Below are positions 1-11,300 of a stretch of DNA of 64,000 nt, piece by piece; position 1 is the stretch's first letter; the number at the start of each line of letters is the position of its first letter. The stretch spans positions 283,891,534-283,955,533 of the forward strand of contig NC_133660.1 in NCBI RefSeq assembly GCF_037893015.1, given 5' to 3'. Under the pieces are notes generated by a model. It was given only the letters and a program-made list of their open reading frames with translations, was not told the origin of the DNA and searched no databases. The DNA comes from Macrotis lagotis. Lineage: Eukaryota; Chordata; Mammalia; Peramelemorphia; Peramelidae. The position numbers were made by a program, and so were the translations under genes.

Positions 1-1127
1 TTCTTGTCCCTACTCCCACCACAGGGGCAAGAAATAGTATTGGGGGGACTTGCTGCTGTGCCGCTCTGGGCCATCTTCCCTTCCTTCTGTTTGCCCAGAG
101 GAAGCCATTGCCTAGCATCCCCTCTGTTGACCTAACAATGCCTGTTCCTAGGGCTCTGACATCATACCTTCTACCTGGGCCCCAACCCATCTCACTGCCC
201 ACCCCAGGGGCAGCTGATGCGGGGTTATGCAATTCTGGGGATGGTGGTGGGACCATCAGAACAATGGAAGAACCAGGAACCGGTAAGGGACCCCTATGTT
301 GGAGAGTCAATGGAGGGCCTGAGTGGGGGTGGGCAGAAAGCAGAAGTGGTCTCCATTTCCTCGACCTTTCGGATAGCCTGTGAAATTTGATTATTTCCCC
401 AGACCTCTTCTCCTTCCACCCCACACTAAGGAAGGGAATTTCCAAACCTAGTTCCTCAAAACTCAGCAGGCTCCTTTCCCAAGCAGGCCCATTCTTCATT
501 CATTCATTCATTCAACAATTATTAAGCACCCCCTGCCTGTTGAATCATTTCAGTCTGTGATTCTCTGGCCCCTCTGGTTTCATTGCTATCCCCCCACCCA
601 CACCCCAGGCCCCAGACCTGGAGAGCTCAAAACTCCCGTCCCCACCTAGCTCAGCTTTCTCTGCTTTCCCCCAGTTGAACTCCACACACATTAAGCGCCT
701 GCTGTACACCTCTCCCTTGAACCCCTGGCTTGAGCTCCCCATCCCCATCCCCTTTCTGGTTCTTTCTCATCCACCCCACTGTCTTCCCTTCTCTCTGGGG
801 GCCAGGAGAGGACCTGGTAAAGGTGGGGGGGAGGCCCAGAGGCTCAAATGGAGGGAGGCCAGAGGGCCCTGGGCATCTTGGGTACTTTTGCCATGGGGCA
901 TTTGGAGCTTTCAGGGGATGCAGAGCGGGCCAGGAGCCTGGGGGGGCTGGAGGCCTGTGGGGGTGCCCGCTGCGGGCAGCTCCTGGGCCGCTCACCAGGA
1001 CCCTGGCTGGTGGGGGCCTGATGGTCCCTGCCCCCTTCTTGTTGGACTGAGGCTCATCCATTTGGTCGGTGGGGGGGATGAGGAAGGGGCCTCTGGGCCA
1101 CCCTGGCGCCTTCTCCTGGAGCCAGGA
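1..1127. other. Upstream flank of EHD1
   Basis: No coding exon is recognised here. An ATTC microsatellite at about 497-515 runs into a phrase close to the L2 3' end (attattaagcaccccctgcc, about 519-538). The rest is C/T-rich, then G-rich, single-copy-looking DNA that merges into the EHD1 CpG island. In mammals ATG2A lies on this side of EHD1, but I see none of its exons. Confidence 0.5.
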
Positions 1128-1178
1128 GGACGGGGTTCGAATCCAGCCTCAGGCATTTGCTAGTTGTGTGACCTGGGG
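1128..1178 (+). repeat. tRNA-derived SINE fragment at CpG island edge
   Basis: The stretch has the SINE middle: GGAGCCAGGAGGACGGGGTT, then cgaatccagcctcaggcatt, then tagttgtgtgacctgggg. It includes the B-box-like GGTTCGAATCC. It is truncated at both ends and directly abuts the very GC-rich EHD1 island, about 550 bp upstream of the TATA box. Confidence 0.7.
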
Positions 1179-1179
1179 C

Positions 1180-1760
1180 GCGCCTCCCACGGGCGTCTCC
1201 GGGGGGCTCGGCCCACATCTGGAGCCCCGGTGGCCGCTCCGCCCCCCGCCCCGGGCGGAGAAGTGGGGCGCGGGGGGGCCCTCGGCCCGGCCCTCTCCCC
1301 TCGTGGGGGGGCGGGGGGGATGGGCCGGGCTCCCCTCCCCCTCTCCCGCAGACTCCCTGGACTTGGGGCCGACCGAGGCACGTGACTCCCGCGGGGGGGG
1401 TGGGCCGGGGGAGGTGGGCGGGGCCGAGAGGGGGAGGGCTCGACAGGCCCCGCCCCCGGCCGCGCTCCGGCCCGGGGGCTGTTCCCTCTTCTGCGCACGC
1501 GCGCCCGCCAACTCCCCTCCCATCCCCCTCTGCACCGAAAGGAAGAGGCCGTGGGGGTGGGCGAGGCCCTGGGCGCCGCGGCCTCGGCGGCCTCCGCGGT
1601 GCCGGCCGGGGGAGACGGCGTCGCGAGACTTGGCGCGGGCCAATGGGAGGCGGGGGAGGACGTGGCGCCGCGGCTCCCGGGGCACGCGGGCCGCTCGGCT
1701 CCGCCCCCCGCTCGGGGCCGCCTATAAAGGCGGCGGCGGCGCGGCCGCGCTCTCATTCGG
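1180..1760 (+). promoter_or_regulatory. EHD1 CpG-island promoter with TATA box
   Basis: CpG-dense DNA begins near 1180 and continues through exon 1 to about 2345. A TATAAAG box lies at 1723-1729, 210-216 bp before the start codon, so initiation would be near 1755. Upstream are a CCAAT box (1640-1644), a TCGCGAGA octamer (1621-1628) that resembles the BANP motif, and several GC boxes. The motifs are seen directly; factor binding is inference. Confidence 0.7.
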
Positions 1761-1938
1761 CGGCAGGGGCGGGGCGGGCCGGGCGTGCGTGCGTGCGTGC
1801 GTGCCGGGAGCGGGAGTGCGGGCGCGCGAGGGCGCCTGCGCGCAGCCGAGGGGGCGCGGGAGGGCCGGGCCGGGGCCGCCGCGCCGCCGCCTCACGAGGC
1901 CGCTTCCCCGCGCAGCGGCGGCCGCCGGCCTCGTCACC
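1755..1938 (+). other. EHD1 5' UTR (inferred)
   Basis: GC-rich leader between the expected initiation point and the EHD1 start codon. It contains a GTGC tetranucleotide run at about 1784-1804 and no ATG, so no upstream ORF is available. The frame of EHD1 stays open through the whole leader. The exact 5' end is inferred from TATA spacing. Confidence 0.55.
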
Positions 1939-2342
1939 ATGTTCAGCTGGGTGAACAAGGACGCGCGGCGCAAGAAGGAGCCCGAGCTGTTCCAGACGGT
2001 GGCCGAGGGGCTGCGGCAGCTGTACGCGCAGAAGCTGCTGCCGCTGGAGGAGCACTACCGCTTCCACGACTTCCACTCGCCGGCGCTGGAGGACGCCGAC
2101 TTCGACAACAAGCCCATGGTGCTGCTGGTGGGCCAGTACAGCACGGGCAAGACCACCTTCATCCGCCACCTCATCGAGCAGGACTTCCCCGGCATGCGCA
2201 TCGGGCCCGAGCCCACCACCGACTCCTTCATCGCCGTCATGCACGGCGCGGCCGAGGGCGTGGTGCCGGGCAACGCGCTGGTGGTGGACCCGCGCCGGCC
2301 CTTCCGCAAGCTCAACGCCTTCGGCAACGCCTTCCTTAACCG
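1939..2342 (+). CDS. EHD1: EHD1 exon 1, coding part
   Basis: Encodes residues 1-134 and two bases of codon 135: the N-terminal helical region and the P-loop with switch I of the G domain. It ends CG before GTGAGC, and the Arg codon is completed in exon 2. The exon lies entirely in the CpG island and is far more GC-rich than exons 2-5. Confidence 0.96.
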
Positions 2343-5300
2343 GTGAGCCCGGGGGGAGGGGGGACCACTTCCTCGTGCCTGACCTCTGCCCCCCTCCTGC
2401 CCTCCCTGCTTCCTCTCTTCTTCCCATTCAGGCTCTCTGTCCCCCAGCCCGGCCCCATTTCTGCCGGGACGCCCCCCCCCCCGACCCTGGGGCTCCGCCA
2501 CACCCAGCGACCCAGCCCCCTCCCCTTCGGGGAGCCCCCCCAACACATTCCGGGACAGACTCCCATCTCCCCCCACGCCCAAAGGAGAAACTTTTAAAAA
2601 ACCAAAAGTACAAACACTCCGGCCCCTCCTCTCACTCCCCGGGGCCCCCTCTGTCCCTTTGGTGTCTCGGGGACCCCACCCACTGGGGGGAGGCCTCGGA
2701 GGCACTCCCTGCTCTGAGCCCCTCAGTGCCTCTTCCTCAGCCTGGGGGGCCCTTTCCCACTTCCCCAGGCCTTGGATCATTTCTCCCCACAGGAGGCATC
2801 CCCCAATTCGTGAGAACATCCCCTTGGGACGTCTGGGACCCCCAGACTGCCCCATTGGGCAGCGAATCGCCTTCACGTTAGGTGAAGTTGTGACACAGTT
2901 TCCCACACGACCAGCGCCTTAACTTAACTTCCTCCCTCTAAGGCAGACTCTTCAGTTGGCCCCACTTTGGGATAGGAGGAGTGCCTCAGGGGTGTACCCT
3001 GATTTGAGGAAGATGTGGGGAGATGGGGTCCCCCAGAGGACCCCTACCCCTCTCCATCAGAGGTTCCTTCCTCTTTCCTGTCCTCCTTCCCCACAGGGTC
3101 TCCTCCCCATCCCTCCAGCCGGGCTTGATCAGGTATAGAAGTAGAAGGGGCCCTGTTCATTCCTCAAGTCTTCGACCCCTCCCTTTCATTTGCTCCCCAC
3201 TTGTGGCAGCCTGAGACACCCCCCACACCCCTGTAATGACTACTAATCATACTGATTCAGCTTGACAAGTATTCCCTTATTTGATCCTAACGCCACCCTG
3301 GGGGAGGACGGGCACTGTTATTATCATCCCTGTGTAACAGATCAGAAAATTGAGGCAGACAGATGGGGCAGATCGCCTTCCAGGGTCACCCAGCTCTGCA
3401 TTGTGGGGCCCAGATTGAACTTGTGTTTCTGAAGATGCTGCCTTTGAACCTCAATTGATCCCGGTCTAAATTGGTGTCAAGGTTCCTCCTTTTGCCTCCA
3501 GGCCTTCCTCAGTAGGGAAGGCCCTGTACCCTTCTCCTTGTTGCTGTTTCTCAGACTCAGGCCTCCCTGCAGCTCCTAAAAGGGGCCCCGGCTCCCCCAC
3601 CCTGCTTGTGTTCCATCTCTTGGGCTGCCCCCTGCTGACACCCTCCCCTCTTTCCCCAGAGGTGTAGAGTTTCTCTCCATTTGTCCCCATTTTTTCACTC
3701 AGGTTGATTCCTCTTGTGCTGGCCAAAAGTCTTGCTGATATTCTGCAGGGCCCCCCTAGACCCCACCACCCCATTCCATGATCTTTTTGGGGTGCAGGAG
3801 TCTGGGGGAACGTGCCCTTTTTTAGGTCTGGCTTACCCAAATGCCTCTAGTAATGTACACAGCTTGTGAGATAGGAAGCGATTTTGGCACTTTCTGGCCT
3901 TTAAAATAGACCTACCCACTCTTATTCCCGGTGGGGACAAAATTGGGGAGATGCCCTCAGGCCAAACTGGTGTTAGGAGCCTTTGGGAGGGAGGACTCTC
4001 CAGAGCGGCAGACCTATGGGGCAGGGAATGGTGGGGATGATGGTCAGTGCTTTCTCTCTCTTGTCCCTTATGGTCTGAGATCTTTGTGGGTTCTAGAGCC
4101 ATTAGGAGGGGCCTCCTGCTGGGCTGGGAGGCCCCTCTCAGTTGTTCTAAGCTTCAGACTCCCCCCAGTTCTGCCTTCCTTTGTTCCTGAGACCTTGGTG
4201 ACTCACTTAGCACCCCCTTGTCCCCTCCCCTCCTGAGCAGACTCACTCTGGAGCCCATGGATTACTTGGCATTATTTGGCAGCACCCCCACCCCACCCCA
4301 CCCCCTGCAGGCAGAACCCCACCTCTTGAGCCAGTGTTCAGCTCTGGACTGAACTTTGTTCTTCTGTCTCTTTTCCTTCTCTCCCCCTTAATCCGCTTGT
4401 CAGCATTCTCTCTGCCAAGACTCTGTCTTGTTCAGATTTCATTCATTCTTTCCCCCTTGACCTCTTTTGAGGCACGTTTAAACAGACTGAGGCTTTTCAG
4501 AAACTTTGTTTCAGCTCCTTCTTGCTCCACACACTGGGAGTTTTTTCTGAACTAACATCTAAGGTTAAGGGGAAGGAACCCCCCCCCCCCATTTTAGCTG
4601 TTAGTGTCCCATTGTCCTGAAGACCCCCATACGAAGGAGTGGAGGTGGCTGGAAGATGGCCTTCTTCCTTTCTATAAGCCGATCATTTCTGTCGGGAAGG
4701 GCTCCAGCTTGACTCCTCTCTGGATCCATTTTACAAACCCTGGCAACTGGCTCCCTGCTGCTTGAGTCAGCGGAGAGCTGAGAAAGGAAGATGACTTTTG
4801 ACCCCATGTCCCTGCCCAGTGTGAGCGCATTCCTTTACCCCGGAGAGGCCAGCTGTCATGGAGGCCCCCAGCCCACTGCAGCCTTGGGAGAGAGGGCTGC
4901 GGTGAACAGCCCTGGACTTGGGGCCCCTGAGGGGTGTCAAGGCCCTGAGACCTAGAACTTGGGGGGGGTCCCCAACACCAGAGGTGATTCGAGCCATCCT
5001 AGGAATGATAGGAGTCCTTGTTATGGTTCTGGGGCACAGCCTGGGTCTCCTTGGTCTGGGGGCTTGTCCAAGGCTGCTCTCAAGGTCTGGCTGTGCTTGC
5101 CCTGGCCTTCCCTGGCTAGCTGTTGTTCACTCCTCAGCTCTTTTGTGGGTCTGCTGGGGTGTGGGCTAACGGGTGCTTAACACCAAAGGGAGCCTCAGAT
5201 TCCTGCTCTTTGAAAGGGGAGGGAAGATTTGGTCTCCCCTGGAGGGGGTGTCTGTCGAGGATACAAGTTGGGCACTGCCAAGTTAGGACCAGTGAAGGGG

Positions 5301-8300
5301 CTCTGAGAAGCTGACCCAGGGACATTTGCAGGGGCAAGGAGGGTGTGCCCAAGCCTGGGATCTCTTTCACAGATCTTTTCTGCCGTTTCCATTGAAACTT
5401 GGTTCTCCCTATCATCCACCTTTGTTCTGGGCCCATGATGATGCCCAGAGGCTCCTTCTCTGGGGATGATGAAATAGGAGCTGCTGCTTCTCTCCATTCA
5501 AAGCCTCTGAAGGGTGACAGGGACTTCCTACCTCCTTCCAGGAACTGCCACTCTAAAGATGAAACCCTTGGGTGGCTTGTGTTGGCATAATAGACTGGCA
5601 CCCCTCCCCTAAAGTCCTGCATCACAGATTGTTGGGGGCGTTCATTACTAAGGCACCAGAAGGGACGAGCTTCTCTTCCCCACGGTAGGCCTGGCATGTG
5701 GGTGGTTGTGCAATGCACTGTGACTGCTTAGAGCTCAGTGCCAATGAGGCAAAGGTTGTGATTTCTGCCCTGTTTGGGGTCACACCTTGGCTAACCCTTG
5801 GAGGGTCCCAGAAGTCAGGAAGAATGTGGAATCCTAGAAGAGTAGAAGTGGGGGAGTCTCTCCTTGGGTCCCTGGAGGGCTGGATCTGACCTTGAGCCCA
5901 GGGGGCCAGATTCCCAGGGTGGTGGGATCACCATTCGTGATGACTTGGCCTGAAGTTCTGCCTTCTTTTGAAAGAGCTCTTCTTCCAACAGACCAGGGAA
6001 CCCGAGGTCTGACCTAGTCTGGGGCTAAAGTGGGGGGATGGGCCTGCTGCCAATTTGGTTCCTCCCCCTTTAGCCCTTTCCCTTTAGGTTTGTTGAGATC
6101 CACCCCCTTTGCCTCAGCAGCCTGGAAGGACCAGGACGGCCCAGCCCTGGGAGACCAAAGTGCTCAGGGAAGGTCCAGGGCCCCTCTGAAGCAAATGGGG
6201 ACCTGTCAGCCGGTGCCCTTTCCTTTTCTGAGTCAGCAGCTTTGAGGTTGGACTCTTGAACGGGACAAGGAACGAGCAGGCTGGCTTGGTCTGGGGGTCC
6301 TAGCAGAGAGCTGGCTTCATGGGCAGCACTGGGCACTGCTGGCTTCCCTTTCCCGAACCATCCTCGCGGGGCACTTGGCCTGTTTCTGGAAGGAAACCCA
6401 GGTTCCTCCTTCCTCATCTGGGGGCTCTGTTGCCAGCTCCACTCTCTCGGTTTCTTGTCTTATCTGGTTTAGGTTCATGTGTGCCCAGCTGCCCAACCCT
6501 GTCCTAGAGAGTATCAGCATCATCGACACCCCGGGAATCCTCTCTGGAGAAAAACAGCGCATCAGCAGAGGTAAGGGGGGTTGAGGGGCAGCCCCCACCC
6601 TGGCCCAGAGGTGAGCTCCCTCGGGGCTGCTCAAGGGTCTCGACCCAGACAGTGGGCTGTCTGATTGCAAAGGAAGTCCCCAGCCAAGGCTGAGTTCCTA
6701 GTCAGCATTCTGAGTTTTATGGGTGATCTCATCTGGGCAGGACCAGGAGAAGGATGTTAGGACCACTGCCCAGATTTTGAGGCCCCGATGAACTCTGGAG
6801 CTCCCCGTAGTGATCGGATTCATGGGAGGCATTTGCCAAAATGGGGGTGGAGTGGTCAGAGGAGCATCTTTGCTGTGGCCTTGGAGGAGTTGGGAGTCAT
6901 CCTTGTTTAACTAAGAATCTGGGGATAGACAAGGTCCAGCAGCCACCTGAGAGAATGCTCTAATTTGTCTCCATTATTCTCTCGTAAACTACTGGTCCTT
7001 ACTGTTAATTAATGAATTTCTTTTAATTCATCTCTTCTGAAGCTAAATGGAGACATTAGCAGAACTGTATCTTATATGGCAGACCAGGGGGGTTGTGGCA
7101 GTGCAGTCCAACTTTCTCTTTTGCACTTTAGCTCGGTTGGTGTGACTGTGAGGAATGCCTACTTTGTTTTAGCTTTTTTCAGGTTTTGCAAAGCTCTTGA
7201 TAGACATTGTCATTCTAGAGTCACTGTCCTCATCTGCAGGATGAGGAAGCTGGCCCCCAGATTGAGTGACTTGCCTGGGTCCTGGTCTGGGGTCCCTGCT
7301 GTGGCCAGGGCCCCCTCCTGACTACTGCCTGTAGGCAGATGGAAGGTCTGAGATTGGGAAACCCACAATTAGGTGTTTTCTCTTCCCTTTTGAGGGGAGG
7401 GGGCCAAAGGGCAGCCTAGACCCAGGATTCCAGTGGTCCTCTGTGTTTCACTGAAGAGATGGTGCAGGGCTTTGATTTCACTTGTGGTGGGTTCACACCC
7501 AGATCCCTTGACCACCAAGGGGGATGAGGCTTTCTGGACTTGGTCAGGCAGACCCCAAAATGGTCCCTGGGATGGATGAGTTGGGGCTGAGCTGCTTCTG
7601 GGAGTTTTCCATCACTGCCTGACTGCCAGGCCTACCCAGTTCCCCTGGCTTACCAGTCTGCAGATCTCAGGGACTGCCTTGGTGGGGATGGTCAGGACAG
7701 GAGTTTAAATCCAGACATTTACTTACTGTGTGACCTTGGGCAGGTCACGAGACCCTGACTTCCCTCACATCTAGGCTCATCTCCAGTCATCTTGATCCAT
7801 ATCTTGCCACTGGACCCAGATAGCTTTGGAGGAGAGAGTGAGACTGGGAACTTAGCATAGACCCCCTCACTCAAATTCAGTTCACGTGCTTGTCATGGCA
7901 TCACCTCCCTGAGGTCAGGGTCTTCTTTGAGAACAAAGGACAAGCACCCTCATTTCTGGGCAGTATGTCAGCTCCTTGACTCAAACTTTTGTTCTTGATG
8001 TGCACTGGAAAAGGATGGGTCTGGGCCTGAGAAACAGAGGAAGACCGGGTCTTTACCCAGGGAAGCCCAAGGGGACGTGAAATGGCAGAGGCAGCCCCAC
8101 ATCAATGGTGGTGTTCTCGTTAACCTGACTTGGTCCAGGGTCGCGCCAAGGCAGAGGGCCTCTGTGATCCTCAGCTTGGTCTTCTCCTGCAGTGCCTTTG
8201 CCTTCCTAGGATTGGAGATTGGAAACCTCCTCCCTCTCCTATTTTCACAGAGAAGAAAATGGAGGGAAGAATCTGTGTAAGGTCACACAAGTAGAATGGA

Positions 8301-11300
8301 CACCATCTGTTCAGTGTTGGCAAGGACAGAGGTTGCAGGGTCAGTGGGCACTAGGCAGCATCTCTGGGAGCCTCCAGAAATGGACGTTGGGTTGGCTTCC
8401 AGCATGTCACTATGGCAGAGTCCAGCCAGTAAGGGCCAAGAGTCCCCTAGTTTGTCCTGGGTTCTTTGCCAAAATTGATACCAGCAACACTTTTCCTGCT
8501 CTTGAGGTGGCATGAGTACTGATGTGGCAGTGCTTGTCTGTGTGGCATGTCCTTGGGGTCTGGCTCTGTCAGGTGCTGGCAGACTTGGGGGGAGAGGACT
8601 TGGGAGTGGAGTGGGTCTGCCCCTGGAGGGTAGCGCCTTCCCAGCCTGGCTAGCCCAATAACCCAGAAACTGAAAATACCTGCCTGCTCTGGGGGCAAAG
8701 ATTATGTCAAGTGAAATGGAGGTTGAGCCAGGTCTTGGGTTGCTTGGTGAGAGACATGGGGCACAAGTAGACTGAAATGAATTTGTCCCCATAGTCCTTG
8801 ATAAGAAAATCCTGCCCTGCAGCAGGTGGTCCCTCATTTATTCCTGGAGATTCCCAAGGCTCCAGCTACCCTTCCTCTTATCTCTTGGAATACTGCCACC
8901 TCCTCTCTACTTGGAGGCCTAAGCTGTGGCCCTTTGAAGCCTCCTGAGCCATGGCATCCAGCCCTGTTATTTCTCCTTACATGTCCTTAGGTCTGTCTGC
9001 AGACCCCCTACTAGACGTAGGCAAAGAGTGAGCCCCCTCCTTGAAAAGGATCTTTTCTTTTTGTTTTCTTCATTTCCCAGTTGTGTTACTCTCCTTTCAA
9101 ACAAAGGCACAGCTTGAGGGGTGACCCCCATATGCAGTGGTGCTTCTCCATGCCTAGATTCTGCCACTTCTTCCAAGAGGATAGGAGGGGGCATTGGCTG
9201 CTCTAATGAGAGTACTTGAAGCTTATGTCTCTTCATCTTTTTCACAAAATAGGATTTAAGCAATTACTGTGGAATCATTAATGTCAGTGCTTCTTCAAAG
9301 TCAGGACAAAGGCCCTCAAGACTTCTTAGCTAGTTTAGAGGGCAGACTTGCAAAGATTAGGCATAGTTTCCCTAAAAATTAATGTTATGTCCTTCTTTCT
9401 CAAAGAAGACCACAACATCAGGGAGGTGATACCATGACAAGCACATGAATTGGATTGGGGTTGGGGGGGGATGTTGGACTGAATCTCCAGCCTCACTTTC
9501 TCCTCCGGAGCCTTTTGGGTCCAGTGACCAATATGAATCAGGACGACTGGAGATGGCCTGGGAGGCAAGGCCATCGGGGGCAGTGGCTCGGCTAGCTAGT
9601 GAGTGTCCGAGATCAGATTTGAACTCCCATCCTCCTGACTCCCAGGCCAGTATTCAGTCCACTTTGCCACCTAGCTGCCCTAAGAATTATCCCTGTGTTC
9701 AGGAAATTCATGGGAAAACCAAAGAATATAAAGTGTATTAAAAATAAAAAACAAAACCCTGTGATGCATAGGCATGGGAAAGCTTTTTTTTTTTAATTAT
9801 TTTTTCCAACTACATTTTTTTTGGCAAGGTTTTGAGTTTCACATTTTTATCCCTTCCTCCTCCCTGTGACAAAGAACAGTCTAATATAGGATATACATGT
9901 ATAGCTATGTTAAACCTATTTCCATATTAATCATGTTGTGAAGGAAAAATAAGAACAAAAAAGAAAAACCATAAAACAAAACAAATTTTAAAAATTGAAA
10001 CTAGTAAGCTTTGGTTTGCATTCAGACTCCACAATTCCTTCTCTAGATGCAGATGGTATTTGCTATCACAAGTCCTTTAGAATTGTCTTTGATTATTATG
10101 CTGCTGAGATGAGCAAGTGTATCATAGTTGACCATTGCCCAGTGTTGCTGTTCAGTTCTGGTTCTGGTCACCTCGCTCAGCATCAGCTCAAGTGAGTCTT
10201 TCTGGGCTTTTCTGAAATGCCATCCCTCATTATTTCTTATAGTGTTCTATCACATACTTGCACCAGTTTGTTCTGCTATTCCCCAGTGGATAGACATCCC
10301 CTCAATTTCCAATTCTTTGCCACATGTTTTTGTGGCAAATATTTTTGTACATGTGGGTTTTTTATCCTTTCTTGTGATTTCTTTGGATTACAGACTTAGG
10401 AGTGGTAGCGTAGGATCAAAGGGGATGCACATTATTATTGCCCTTTTGGCATAATTCCAAATTACTCTCCAGAAAGGTTGGATCAGTTCGCAACTCCACC
10501 AATGGTGTATTACTGTTCCAGTTTTCCCATGTCTCCAACATTGAGCATTTTTCTCTTTTGCTATCAGCCAGTCTAATAGGTGTGAGGGTGGTGGGTGTTA
10601 TCTCAGAGTTTTTGTTTGCCTTTCTCTAATAATGATTTAGAATATTTTTTCATATGAATATAAGTAGCTTTAATTTCTTCATCTGAGAACTGCCTGTTCA
10701 TATCATTTGACCATTTATTAATTGAAGGATGATTTGTATTCCTACATATTTGACTCAGTTCTCTATAAATTTTAGAAATGAGTCCTTTATCAAAAACACT
10801 TGCTGTGTAAAGTTTCCCAACTTATTGCATTTCTTTTAATCTTGGTTGCATTGGTTTTATGTATGCAAAAACTTAAATGTAATCAAAATTATCCATTTTG
10901 CATTTTATAAAGTTCTCTTTCTGCTCCCCAGATCTATGGAGATCTGGCAGATCAAACTATTCCTTGTTCTCCTAACTGACTTCTAGTATCATCTTTTATG
11001 TCTAAATCCTGTGCCCATTTTGACCTTAATCTTGATATAAGGTGTAAGATGCTAGTTTAGACCTAGGTTCTGCCATGCCAACAGTTTTTGCCAGTAGTTC
11101 CCCAGCAGTTTTTTAAAAGAGTAAGTTCTTATCCCAGAAACTGGAATCTTTGGATTTCTAAAACACTAGATTACAATAATCATTTTCTACTATTTCTTTT
11201 GTGCCTAATCTATTCTGCTCATCCACTACTCTATTTCTTAGCCAGTACCAGACAGTTTTGAGTGACTGCTGCTTTATAATAAAGTTTTAGATCTGGTATG

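Noticed and set aside
1160-2427. Several long antisense and alternative frames over EHD1 exon 1
   Set aside because: Shadows of a GC-rich CpG island in which stop codons are rare; the compositions are Pro/Arg/Gly/Ala with no motifs.
5134-5718. 194-residue minus-strand frame in EHD1 intron 1
   Set aside because: No splice context, no family resemblance and no codon bias; about what chance gives in 60 kb.
10217-10629. Short frames at 10128-10629
   Set aside because: They are reversed L1 ORF2/3' UTR sequence read in the wrong direction.
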